DNA of 64,000 bases from Mesorhizobium sp. B2-4-15. Its GTDB lineage: Bacteria > Pseudomonadota > Alphaproteobacteria > Rhizobiales > Rhizobiaceae. The stretch covers positions 176,129-240,128 of the forward strand of contig NZ_VFUZ01000008.1 of the NCBI RefSeq assembly GCF_006658505.1. The letters run 5' to 3'. A model generated the notes under the pieces. That model did no database searches. It saw nothing but the letters and a program-made list of their open reading frames with translations, and was not told the origin of the DNA. Position numbers and translations under genes: made by a program. This document shows positions 28,545 through 36,268 of this stretch, one piece after another. Numbering within the stretch: position 1 is the stretch's first letter; each line of letters begins with the position of its first letter.

Positions 28545-29809
28545 CAGCCCTTGCCTTTCAGCTTGCTCAGCCTCGCCTGGAGGTCCGCCAGATTGTCGGC
28601 GGCGCTGCCTTCGCCGGAAAGGGTGTTGTGCACGGCCGTCCAGAACTGGCTCGATGCCTCGTTGTACTTAATCCTGACAGTCGCGGAAGGACGCGGCACG
28701 GCATTGAGAAAAATCTGCTTCCAGCGCGGCACGATCGGCTGCTGCCGGGCAATGTCGGCATCGTCATAGAGCGCCTGGATGGTCGGCAGATTGGACGTCT
28801 TCAGCGTCCGGTATTTCTGCATCTGGGGCGAGGCGATGAACCTGACGAGTCCGATCGCGGCGTCCGGATGCTTGGAATATTTGGAGACCGCGAGGTTCCA
28901 GCCGCCCAGCGTCGCGACCGGCCGGGCGCCCTCGCTTGTGCCTGCCGGCAGAGGCGCCACGTCGAACTTGCCCTTGATCGGCGAATTGTCGCTGTTGCCG
29001 AGCGCATAGGCATAGGGCCAGTTGCGCATGAAGACGGCATTGCCGGTCTGCCAGACGCCGCGCGATTCCTCTTCCTGGTAGGCGAGCACGCCGGGCGGCG
29101 AGATGGTCCCGATCCACCCCCTGACCATGTCGAGCGCGGCCGCCGCTTTAGGGTTGTTGACCGATATGGTGCCGTCCGGCTCGACGATCCGGCCGCCGCC
29201 ACTGGACATCATCCATTCGAGCGCGTCGCAGGTCAGCCCCTCATAGGCGTTGCCCTGGAAGACGAAACCCCAGATATCCTTGTTGCCGGCCGCCCGCTCC
29301 TTGTCCATGACCAGCCTGGCGGTCTCGGCCAGTTCCTTCCAGGTGGCAGGGACCTTGGCGCCATATTTGTCGAGCAGGTCCTTGCGGTAGTAGAGCGCCG
29401 GCGCATCGGTGAAGATCGGCAGCGCGACCAGCCTGCCGTTGACGGTCTGCGACTGGATGATCGACGGGAAATGGGCGCCGACCACATCCTTGGTCGCTTC
29501 GGTGAGATCGACGAGCTGGCTGGCGAGTTGCGGCGCCCAGATGACGTCGGTCTGGTAGACGTCGATATCGCTGTTTCCGGCGGCAAGCCACAGCCTGTAC
29601 AGGCCGAACTGGTCGGTTGTCGACGGCGGCAGGACGACGATGGAAACCTTGTTGCCGCTCTCTTTCTCATAGCGGTCGAGGATCTCGCGAAGCACCTTGA
29701 TGCCGTTGCCGGTGTCTCCCGACACGATCGACAGGTCGACCGCGTGGGCTTGAGCGACTGCCAGGATGCTGCCAACCACAAGCGCCAGAAATGCGTGGAA
29801 AGGCTTCAC
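28541..29809 (-). CDS. Periplasmic carbohydrate-binding protein of ABC importer
   Basis: The 422-residue protein starts at GTG 29809, preceded by AAAGGGAGA, and has a signal peptide ending AQAHA. The mature part is a family 1 solute-binding protein: EILDRYEKESGNKVSIVVLP, DVYQTDVIWAPQLASQLVDL, FTDAPALYYRKDLLDKYG and ATWKELAETARLV. It resembles trehalose/maltose-type binding proteins. It is the first gene of a three-gene importer operon, and no sugar-metabolic enzyme is adjacent to fix the substrate. Confidence 0.88.
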   Translation of the reverse strand: MKPFHAFLALVVGSILAVAQAHAVDLSIVSGDTGNGIKVLREILDRYEKESGNKVSIVVLPPSTTDQFGLYRLWLAAGNSDIDVYQTDVIWAPQLASQLVDLTEATKDVVGAHFPSIIQSQTVNGRLVALPIFTDAPALYYRKDLLDKYGAKVPATWKELAETARLVMDKERAAGNKDIWGFVFQGNAYEGLTCDALEWMMSSGGGRIVEPDGTISVNNPKAAAALDMVRGWIGTISPPGVLAYQEEESRGVWQTGNAVFMRNWPYAYALGNSDNSPIKGKFDVAPLPAGTSEGARPVATLGGWNLAVSKYSKHPDAAIGLVRFIASPQMQKYRTLKTSNLPTIQALYDDADIARQQPIVPRWKQIFLNAVPRPSATVRIKYNEASSQFWTAVHNTLSGEGSAADNLADLQARLSKLKGKGW

Positions 29810-29967
29810 GTCGGGTTGGGTCTCCCTTTCGAGCCGGACACCTCCCACGCGCCGGCAGCTCGTCAGCTATCCCCCTGCCCTGAATGCGAAGCCGTCCTTT
29901 CGGGTTCCCGGGCTTTGACAAAGAACACTGAAGCGCCTCGCATGAATCCGTTTCGGCGCGATGCGCT

Positions 29968-30456
29968 TCAGCCTTCCCAGTCGACCTCGAACATGCCGAC
30001 CCGTTCATAGAGCCGCACGGCGGCGGCGTTTTCGACCGTGTCGGTCTTGAGGTCGACATGGGCGGCGCCGCGGTCGCGAAAGGCGGCGAAGGCCCGCCAC
30101 ATCAGCGCTTCGCCAATGCCCTTGCCGCGCGCCTCGGGATGAACGGCGAGATCCTTGATGAAGGCCGAAGTCCAGCACAGCGCTGCCGCCGCCAGCCGGC
30201 CCTTGGCATCGATGACGAGGAAGCAGAGCTCCGGATCGAATTCGGGGTCGCCCGACATGCGCGGCCACCAGTCGTCGAACGGATCGTCGGCGCGGTTCTC
30301 GAACACGTCGCCCATCAGCGCATGCAGGGCCGGCGCGTCGCCGTGCCTCAGACAGCGCATGACGAAGCCATCCGGCCAATGCGGCGCAACCAGAGTCTCG
30401 TCGAGGATCTTGCGCAACCGAATGTCGTTCGGAGCCGGCGGGCGCGGTTCAGGCAT
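29968..30456 (-). CDS. GNAT-family N-acetyltransferase
   Basis: The 162-residue protein has the acetyl-CoA-binding motif A (IKDLAVHPEARGKGIGEALM) and the C-terminal NAAAVRLYERVGMFEV. The N-terminal half (HALMGDVFENRADDPFDDWW) is the presumed acceptor side. The acceptor is unknown. ATG 30456 lies 5 bases after the stop of the lytic transglycosylase gene, so the two are one transcription unit. The 158 bases between it and the sugar importer carry nothing recognised. Confidence 0.83.
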   Translation of the reverse strand: MPEPRPPAPNDIRLRKILDETLVAPHWPDGFVMRCLRHGDAPALHALMGDVFENRADDPFDDWWPRMSGDPEFDPELCFLVIDAKGRLAAAALCWTSAFIKDLAVHPEARGKGIGEALMWRAFAAFRDRGAAHVDLKTDTVENAAAVRLYERVGMFEVDWEG

Positions 30457-30461
30457 TGCGC

Positions 30462-31394
30462 TCAGGCGGCGGGCTGCCGCCTGCGGTCGGCGCCAAGGCC
30501 CGTCGCCTCGAGCAGACCCTTGCGCTTGGCATCGAAATAATAGCCGGTCTGGTAGAGCCAATCGGCCTTCTTGGCGTTCCCGCCGGCCACCAGCCAGGCG
30601 CCGCGCAGATATTTGACCGCGTATTTCAGGTTGGTCTCGGCGTCGAACAGGCCCTTGGCCGGCCCGTCATAACCCATGCCGCGCGCCGTCGCGTGCTTGA
30701 TCTGCATCAGCCCCCAATGGCCGTTGTTGTAGGCCTTGGGGTTGTATGTGCTTTCGCGATTGACGACATGGCGCACCAGATCAACCGGCACCTCGTAGAG
30801 GGCGGCATATTTGACGATCAGCCGGTCGACGTCGCCGCGCATGCCGGTGGCATGCTCCTCTTGCGTCGGAGCAACCGGCGCCGACGGGAACTGCACCAGG
30901 GCAGCCGGATTCTGCGGCAGCATATAGGCCACCTGCTGCACGCCGGGCATTTTCTGGCCGGCGCTGGCGGTCGCCGGCACGATAAGCCCGGCGGTCGTGT
31001 ATGCCTGAGCCGCCTTGAGTGGCTGACCCGCTTTGGCCGGCGGCGGCGCCTGCCAGGCATTGGCGGCCATCACGGCGGGCACGGCCGGCGCCGCCGGCGT
31101 CGCTCCGGCAAAGGCGGCGGTCGCGGCAACGGGTTGGATGGCTGGATCGAGAGCTGGCGCGGCCGCCGCGCCAGGCGTCAATTCGGCCGTTTGAACGGGC
31201 TCGATGCCCGAGGATTGCGGCAGCACCGAAACCGTTTCCGGCAGTGGGATGGTGAAGCCGGCATCGCTGCCTGCCACTGTCGCGGTTTCGGTCAGGGACG
31301 GCGCGGCTTTCATCTGCGAGGTCGAGGTGCAGCCGCTCATGCCTGCCGCCGCCACGATCACGCCGATCGCGATAAGGATCTGTTTTGCTGGCAA
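30462..31394 (-). CDS. Lytic transglycosylase lipoprotein
   Basis: The 310-residue protein has a lipobox signal (AAAGMSGC) followed by a long Ala/Pro-rich linker (about 25-185). The C-terminal SLT/lysozyme-like domain has its catalytic Glu in HVVNRESTYNPKAYNNGHWG, followed by LMQIKHATARGMGYDGPAKG. It probably cleaves peptidoglycan at the outer face of the periplasm. No ATG or GTG precedes the signal peptide, so I chose TTG 31394; its ribosome site is poor and the start is the least certain part. A longer frame upstream has no coding character. Confidence 0.82.
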   Translation of the reverse strand: MPAKQILIAIGVIVAAAGMSGCTSTSQMKAAPSLTETATVAGSDAGFTIPLPETVSVLPQSSGIEPVQTAELTPGAAAAPALDPAIQPVAATAAFAGATPAAPAVPAVMAANAWQAPPPAKAGQPLKAAQAYTTAGLIVPATASAGQKMPGVQQVAYMLPQNPAALVQFPSAPVAPTQEEHATGMRGDVDRLIVKYAALYEVPVDLVRHVVNRESTYNPKAYNNGHWGLMQIKHATARGMGYDGPAKGLFDAETNLKYAVKYLRGAWLVAGGNAKKADWLYQTGYYFDAKRKGLLEATGLGADRRRQPAA

Positions 31395-31575
31395 GCCGCG
31401 CTCGGGTCCGGTTTGTCGGGTTGTTAAGATTTCCCTTACACCAGCGATTCTTGGGTAGCAATCGGGGCCGTCCGGTGGTTTTCGGGTGGCGAGACTTGAG
31501 CGGTGATGCCATATTGTTCCTGATATGTACCGGCAGGAATCCCGGATTTCGCCGCTTTGCGGAAAGGAGTGCATC

Positions 31576-32145
31576 ATGGAAACGACAGCTTCGATCACAG
31601 CCGGCCACGCAGTGTTAGAAACAGTGATCGGTTTCATGGGCATCGCCTGGAGCGAAAAGGGCCTGATCCGGCTCTGCCTGCCCGAACGCAGCCGCGAGGC
31701 GGTGGAGCGGCGGCTGATGCGCCACGCCGGCGTTTCCGCCTCCACGGCCCAGCCGCGATGGGTGGTCGACCTGATCGCTTCGATCAAGGCTTATGCCGCG
31801 GGCGAGGACGTCGATTTCACCGATGTTCCGGTCGATCTCGACGGTGTCGACGACTTCCGCCTCGCCATTTATGACGCGGCGCGCAAACTCAGCTATGGCG
31901 AGACCACCACCTACGGCGAACTGGCCAAGCGCGCGGGCCACGCTGGCTTGCCGCGCGAGACCGGTGCCGCCCTTGGCGCCAATCCGGTGCCGCTGGTCAT
32001 CCCATGCCATCGCATCCTCGCCGCAGGCGGCAAGATCGGCGGCTTCTCGGCTCCCGGCGGCTCGGGCACCAAGGAGAAGATGCTGGCCATGGAAGGCGTG
32101 CGCGTCGGCCCGCCGCCGCCCGCGCAGGTGTCGTTCGGGTTCTGA
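31576..32145 (+). CDS. ogt: Methylated-DNA--protein-cysteine methyltransferase
   Basis: The 189-residue suicide enzyme transfers alkyl groups from O6-alkylguanine to its own cysteine. The active site is Cys144 in VIPCHRILAAGGKIGGFSAP, with YGETTTYGELAKRAG upstream for DNA binding and the Asn hinge in GANPVPL. It lacks Ada's N-terminal regulatory domain, so it is the Ogt type. ATG 31576 has AAAGGAG seven bases upstream. It is divergent from the lytic transglycosylase gene. Confidence 0.93.
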   Translation: METTASITAGHAVLETVIGFMGIAWSEKGLIRLCLPERSREAVERRLMRHAGVSASTAQPRWVVDLIASIKAYAAGEDVDFTDVPVDLDGVDDFRLAIYDAARKLSYGETTTYGELAKRAGHAGLPRETGAALGANPVPLVIPCHRILAAGGKIGGFSAPGGSGTKEKMLAMEGVRVGPPPPAQVSFGF

Positions 32146-32156
32146 ACCGTCGTGGC

Positions 32157-32486
32157 CTAGTTATTATGGAAGAAGCGCCGGCGGAAATGCCGGTCGTTAT
32201 CCGGCCGCTTGCAGTTGTAGACCGGGCAGGACTTCGTATCGGCGCTCGGCACATAGGCGCGCGTCCTCACCTCGCCCATGGTACAGAACTGCTGGCTCTG
32301 CACATAGCGGTCGTAGAGCGGCAGGCCCGGCACGCGCGTCGACTCATAGCGCAGGATGACCGCGCCTTGTCGCGCGATCGTCGCCTGGACCTTGCCGCAA
32401 CTCATATGCGTCGGATCATAGCGCGAGACCGCCTGCGCCTCGGCGGCCATCAGCGTCAGGCAGGCGGCAAGCAGAATGATTTTCAT
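32157..32486 (-). CDS. Small exported cysteine-containing protein
   Basis: The 109-residue protein has a signal peptide ending AEAQA. Its mature part has four cysteines (SCGKVQ, QQFCTMGEV, SCPVYNC) that could form two disulfides. The C-terminus is basic (RHFRRRFFHNN). The family is widespread but uncharacterised in Rhizobiales as far as I can tell. The start ATG 32486 is preceded by GGGGAGG on its own strand. It converges with ogt, with 11 bases between the stops. Confidence 0.75.
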   Translation of the reverse strand: MKIILLAACLTLMAAEAQAVSRYDPTHMSCGKVQATIARQGAVILRYESTRVPGLPLYDRYVQSQQFCTMGEVRTRAYVPSADTKSCPVYNCKRPDNDRHFRRRFFHNN

Positions 32487-32760
32487 GGTCTCCTCCCCTG
32501 ATCCGCAGCCGCGGTCAGCACGACCTGCCGCAACGGTTTCACCAGATTGGGGCGGCCTTTGGGCGGCGTTCCGATCACGGCTTTCTCACACAGTCTTGTT
32601 TTTGGTGCGAAAGCATCCTATATCAGCCCCATTGATATTTCGGCCGATCGATCCGGGCCTCGCGATCTTCGCGTTTGCTGACGTCTATCTCCAAAATCTC
32701 GATGCACACCGGCTGGGCCTCGGTCCAGTCAAACCAAAGCAAATGTGAAGGACTATTTTT

Positions 32761-32973
32761 ATGGCAACTGGAACGGTCAAGTGGTTCAACGCCACCAAGG
32801 GTTTCGGCTTCATCCAGCCTGACAGCGGCGGCGCGGACGTTTTCGTCCACATCTCGGCTGTCGAGCGCGCTGGACTGTCGACCCTGGTCGAAGGCCAGAA
32901 GATCAACTTCGAGATCGAGCAGGACCGCCGCACTGGCAAGTCGTCCGCTGGGTCTCTGAGCAAGGCAGCCTGA
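32761..32973 (+). CDS. cspA: Cold-shock protein, CspA family
   Basis: The 70-residue single-domain OB-fold protein carries both RNA-binding motifs: KGFGFIQ (RNP1) and VFVHIS (RNP2), starting [20 protein letters not shown]. It acts as an RNA chaperone. The ribosome site is GAAGGA about 9 bases before ATG. The 274-base region upstream (32487-32760) is free of genes and probably gives a long structured leader, as in other csp genes. The annotation cannot show whether it is cold-induced. Confidence 0.95.
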   Translation: MATGTVKWFNATKGFGFIQPDSGGADVFVHISAVERAGLSTLVEGQKINFEIEQDRRTGKSSAGSLSKAA

Positions 32974-33139
32974 TTTTGCGAATGGCGCGCGCCGGGCGAG
33001 AGCTCGGGGCGCGCGGCAAGTCACGGATGTACTGACGGTCGCGCGAGAAGCGCGCCGGAGCGGAAAGACCCGACAAGCTGGAACAGCAGATAGCTGCCAG
33101 CCCGGACCGGACGCTCCCGATCAGGCTACCAAGCATGGG

Positions 33140-33168
33140 AAGGCGGGCTTTGTCCCGCCTTTTTGTTT
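33140..33168 (+). terminator. Rho-independent terminator downstream of cspA
   Basis: AGGCGGG CTTTGT CCCGCC followed by TTTTTGTTT. It lies about 170 bases after the cspA stop, so the cspA transcript may have a long 3' part or a small RNA may end here. No gene is seen between 32974 and 33247. Confidence 0.8.
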
Positions 33169-33227
33169 GTCTGGAGTTCAGGCACCGAAGCTGGGAACTA
33201 TAGTCCCACTTGTGGTACTTTTAGCCC

Positions 33228-33242
33228 AATAGTGATACTATT
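33228..33242. promoter_or_regulatory. Operator-like palindrome of the toxin-antitoxin pair
   Basis: AATAGT GAT ACTATT is a perfect palindrome ending 5 bases before the antitoxin ATG. A related ACTATAGT lies at 33197-33204. Both fit autoregulation by the antitoxin. Confidence 0.5.
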
Positions 33243-33247
33243 CGGAT

Positions 33248-33448
33248 ATGACCAAGCTTGAGCAAATCGAAAAATCCGTCGCCGAACTGAGCCCCGAAGA
33301 GCTGAAGGCATTTGCCGCATGGTTCGAGGCGCTTCGGGCTGATACGTGGGATCGGCAGATCGAGGCCGACGCGAAGGCGGGCCGGTTGGACAAGTTTGCC
33401 GAAGCGGCGCTGGCTGACCATCGTGCCGGCCGGACCCGGCCATTGTGA
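33248..33448 (+). CDS. Antitoxin of a RelE/ParE-type toxin-antitoxin pair
   Basis: The 66-residue protein is helical and charged. It begins MTKLEQIEKSVAELSPEELK and continues AAWFEALRADTWDRQIEADA, a pattern I know from small antitoxins encoded before RelE/ParE-like toxins. No DNA-binding fold is obvious, although a palindrome lies just before the start. Its stop overlaps the toxin start by 4 bases (GTGA), the usual coupling for antitoxin first, toxin second. Confidence 0.78.
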   Translation: MTKLEQIEKSVAELSPEELKAFAAWFEALRADTWDRQIEADAKAGRLDKFAEAALADHRAGRTRPL

Positions 33449-33699
33449 ATCACATCGCCTCCCCATCGTTCTGGGAGGCTTACGAAAAACTGCCATCGCT
33501 AATCAGAGCAAAAGCGGACAGGCGTTTTGCCAGACTGCGCGCTGATCCTTTTCATCCATCACTGCATTTCAAACAGGTCGGACGTTATTGGTCGGCGCGA
33601 GTTGACGATAGCTACCGGGCCGTTGCCGTCCGTGACAATGATGATGTGATCTGGTTCTGGATCGGCACCCATGCCGACTATGACCGCCTTTTGAAGTAG
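33445..33699 (+). CDS. RelE/ParE-superfamily toxin
   Basis: The 84-residue protein has the RelE/ParE-type pattern: an N-terminal helix pair (SFWEAYEKLPSLIRAKADRR), PFHPSLHFKQVGRYWSARV, then DDSYRAVAVRDNDDVIWFWIGTHADYDRLL. It probably cleaves mRNA on the ribosome or inhibits gyrase; the sequence does not decide. The GTG start overlaps the antitoxin stop. The pair is free-standing between cspA and a GST gene. Confidence 0.82.
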   Translation: MNHIASPSFWEAYEKLPSLIRAKADRRFARLRADPFHPSLHFKQVGRYWSARVDDSYRAVAVRDNDDVIWFWIGTHADYDRLLK

Positions 33700-33751
33700 C
33701 CTCTTGGCATGCCCCGTCCAGCCGCGAAGCGGCTATGGCATGAGGACAAGA

Positions 33752-34360
33752 CTACCCCACCCACCCGATCGGCACATGCCCTGGATCCGCCTCCACGCGG
33801 CCAAGCCAGGCCACGACAGCCGGATAGGCGTCGAGCTGGAAGCCGCCGTGCTCCGCCGTATGCGTATAGGCATAGAGGGCAATGTCGGCGACGCTGAGGG
33901 CGCCGCCGGCGAAGAAGGCATTGTTCTCCAGATATTTGTTCATCACGCCGAGCGCCTTGTTGCCGCGCTCCAGTGTCACTGACAGCCGCTCCGGCGTGGC
34001 GTCCTTGGCCCTCTCGGGAAAGGTCAGCAGCGCCTTGCGCACCGCGATATAGGGCTCGTGGCTGTATTGCTCGAAGAACAGCCACTGATAGGCGAGCCCG
34101 CGCTCATATTTGTCCGTGGGCAGGAAGCGCGTGCCTTCGGCGAGATAAAGCAGGATGGCATTGGACTCGGCCAGCCGCCGGCCGTCGTCGAGTTCGAGCA
34201 GCGGCACCATGGCGTTCGGATTCTTCGCGATGAAATCGGCTTTTCGCGTATCGCCCGTGTGCGAACTCACCTCGATCGTCGTGAAGGGGAGGCCGAGCTT
34301 GGCCATCAGCAGGCGCGGCTTGTAGCAATTGCCGCTGTCGATCATGCTGTAAAGTATCAT
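33752..34360 (-). CDS. Glutathione S-transferase family protein
   Basis: The 202-residue protein has an N-terminal thioredoxin-like GST domain (MILYSMIDSGNCYKPRLLMA, with NAMVPLLELDDGRRLAESNAILLYLAEGT carrying the cis-Pro and glutathione-binding Glu-Ser). A helical C-terminal domain follows (about 90-200, including ALSVADIALYAYTH). The Ser/Cys region near residues 8-12 may supply the catalytic residue. Substrate unknown. It is monocistronic. Only 52 bases separate it from the toxin gene, which converges on it. Confidence 0.9.
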   Translation of the reverse strand: MILYSMIDSGNCYKPRLLMAKLGLPFTTIEVSSHTGDTRKADFIAKNPNAMVPLLELDDGRRLAESNAILLYLAEGTRFLPTDKYERGLAYQWLFFEQYSHEPYIAVRKALLTFPERAKDATPERLSVTLERGNKALGVMNKYLENNAFFAGGALSVADIALYAYTHTAEHGGFQLDAYPAVVAWLGRVEADPGHVPIGWVG

Positions 34361-34467
34361 TGCCGGTCCCCGAAGCGCTGCCTTGTGCGGACGCGATTAT
34401 CGCAGCCGCGGCGCCCTCAACCAATGATTTGTTTTGGCGTGATCATCAGCACCGCTGATGCAAGGTC

Positions 34468-35316
34468 CTAGCCAAAGAGCGGCACGACATTGTTGTCCCT
34501 GCCCAGCAGTGCATCGATGGCGAGCGGCTTTTCGTCGAAGATGGTGCCGGCCAGCGCCGGCCGGCCCAGAAGAAAACCTTGCAGCAGGTCGACGCCGCCT
34601 TCGAGTGCGACGCGCAGATGGATGGGTTGCTCAATGCCCTCGACCAGAACCTTGGCGCCGCGGTCGTGCAGGCTGGACACCAGCGGGCGGAAGAAACGTT
34701 CGGCAGCAGTGTGGCGGCAGAATTCCGCGAACCAGCCGCCATCGATCTTCACGATATCGGGCCTGAGCAGGTTCACCCGCTCCTCGGTCGAATGGCCGGT
34801 GCCGAAATCGTCGATGGCGATACGGATGCCGTCGCGCCGCATTTCGCGCACCAGCCGCGCCAGAAGTGCGTCATCCGCCGCCTGTTCGGTGATTTCGCAG
34901 ACCAGCATGCCAGGGGCGAGGTCGAGCTCGTCGAGATGCCTGCTCATCAGCCGGATCTCCGCCAGCGCCCGCTCCGGATGGTCGTTAACCACCGGATTGT
35001 AGTTGAAGAACAGATCGAGCCCGTCGACGCCGATATTGTGAAAATTCCGCAAATGCAGCGCCCGGCACATGGCCTCGACAAACAGCCGGTCCGGCGATGC
35101 AACGCTCTCGAAGAACATCCGAGCCGACCCTGGCTGGTCGGCACGACGCGGCTCGACCAGGCCCTCGACCGCCACGGCCCGCAAGGTGCGGCCGCGCGGG
35201 GCGAAGATCGGCTGGTAGGCGCTGCGCAGGCGGAAATCGCCATGGATACCATATTCGATGCCGACCTCGTCGACGAAGATCGCATCGCCGACATTGCGCC
35301 GCCGCTCCAGGCTCAT
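34468..35316 (-). CDS. EAL-domain protein, upstream-coupled copy 2
   Basis: The 282-residue protein is a stand-alone EAL domain: SAYQPIFAPRG, EGL in place of EAL (VEGLVEPRR), FFNYNPVVN, CEITEQ, IDDFGTGHS, RPDIVKIDGG, VEGIEQ and QGFLLGRP. Several metal-binding acidic residues are kept, but the Asn in the NxS position has a different context, so c-di-GMP hydrolysis is possible but not certain. ATG 35316 overlaps the stop of the preceding EAL gene (ATGA), so the two are translationally coupled paralogues. There is no sensor domain or membrane segment. Confidence 0.85.
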   Translation of the reverse strand: MSLERRRNVGDAIFVDEVGIEYGIHGDFRLRSAYQPIFAPRGRTLRAVAVEGLVEPRRADQPGSARMFFESVASPDRLFVEAMCRALHLRNFHNIGVDGLDLFFNYNPVVNDHPERALAEIRLMSRHLDELDLAPGMLVCEITEQAADDALLARLVREMRRDGIRIAIDDFGTGHSTEERVNLLRPDIVKIDGGWFAEFCRHTAAERFFRPLVSSLHDRGAKVLVEGIEQPIHLRVALEGGVDLLQGFLLGRPALAGTIFDEKPLAIDALLGRDNNVVPLFG

Positions 35317-36200
35317 GGTGACGTCCTGCGCCCGAAGGCCTTCGCCGGTCGTGCTGTTCGCGGCGTGGCCGTGGCAGACGCCGCCCCGGCGGTGGCGGAT
35401 ACGGTCTCCTCCCCGGCTTTGCCGAAGGCGTGAAAGCTGGTCGGCGCCAGTTCGGGGCGCGCCAGCACATAACCCTGGACCATCGAAGCTCCCGATTTCT
35501 CGGCGAGCTCCAGTTGCCATCCCTCCTCGATGCCCTCGAACACGGTGCGGATGCCTTGCTCCTCGAAGCTTTTCACCATGGCGGTCAAAAGCGCGAAGCC
35601 GGCGCCTGACTCCATCAGCTGCGTGATCCAGCGAGCGTCGAACTTGACGATGTCGGGCCTCAACTCCTTGACGCGGTTGATGTCGGAATCGTCGGCGCCA
35701 TAGTCGTCGACGGCGATGCGAAATCCGTTGCCACGCAATGCCGCGACGAACTCGTACAAAGTCTCTTGCGATGCCGATCGCTGCTCGGTCACCTCGCACA
35801 CGACCCGGCCCGGATCGATGCCGGCCTCGTGCAGCACCAGCCGCATTTCGCGCAAGGCATTGTCGGCAATCGCCCGCTCGGTGAACACGGACGGATCGAA
35901 ATTGATGAAGATCGAAGCCTCCTGCGGCAGGCAGGCGCCGGCATTGAGCAGATGCAGCGTCCTGGTCAGCGCCTCGACATGCAGCCGGTCGGCGGCCGGA
36001 CAGGTCGAAAAGAAGGTCATCGGCGATTGCGGTTCGCCATCGCGAAACGGCCGGATCAACCCTTCGAAGGCGACGACCAACAGCTTGCCCTCCTTGAAGG
36101 CGAAGATCGGCTGGAAGGCGCTTTGCAGCGTGTAGATGCCCCAGACACCTGACGAGGTGCCGTCATCATGACGGATGATAAGGTCACCTAGTCGAAGCAT
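35313..36200 (-). CDS. EAL-domain protein whose 5' end was replaced by an integrated element
   Basis: The 295-residue EAL-like protein reads SAFQPIFAFKE, FEGLIRPFRDG, FINFDPSVF, CEVTEQR, VDDYGADDSD (degenerate; usually DDFGTG), ELRPDIVKFD, FEGIEE and VQGYVLARP, so catalysis is doubtful. ATG 36200, with GGGA upstream, gives the start MLRLGDLIIRHDDGTSSGVW. The att core at 36165-36176 codes for IRHD inside this N-terminus, so everything before it belongs to the mobile element. The original start and codons (MAGSQSNS...GLAHIIRHD) lie at 44345-44434. The reading frame is preserved. It is coupled to the EAL gene downstream. Confidence 0.8.
   Translation of the reverse strand: MLRLGDLIIRHDDGTSSGVWGIYTLQSAFQPIFAFKEGKLLVVAFEGLIRPFRDGEPQSPMTFFSTCPAADRLHVEALTRTLHLLNAGACLPQEASIFINFDPSVFTERAIADNALREMRLVLHEAGIDPGRVVCEVTEQRSASQETLYEFVAALRGNGFRIAVDDYGADDSDINRVKELRPDIVKFDARWITQLMESGAGFALLTAMVKSFEEQGIRTVFEGIEEGWQLELAEKSGASMVQGYVLARPELAPTSFHAFGKAGEETVSATAGAASATATPRTARPAKAFGRRTSP
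36165..36176. repeat. Left attachment-site core of the integrated element
   Basis: ATCATGACGGAT occurs here and again at 44345-44356 in direct orientation. It overlaps the imperfect palindrome CGTCAT-C-ATGACG, as expected for a tyrosine-recombinase crossover site. The integrase gene starts about 90 bases inside. Confidence 0.75.
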
Positions 36201-36268
36201 TTGATTTCCCACGACAAACTTGGGGCATCTGGCTTCCGGTCACAACTGGGTCACACGGAGCTTTCAAA

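Noticed and set aside
32974..33139. Small RNA or gene between cspA and the terminator
   Set aside because: GC-rich with possible stems, but no promoter or coding frame is clear; probably just the cspA 3' region.
34468..35799. 443-residue version of the downstream EAL protein
   Set aside because: The N-terminal part is a shadow of the upstream EAL gene; the ATG at 35316 overlaps that gene's stop in the usual way.
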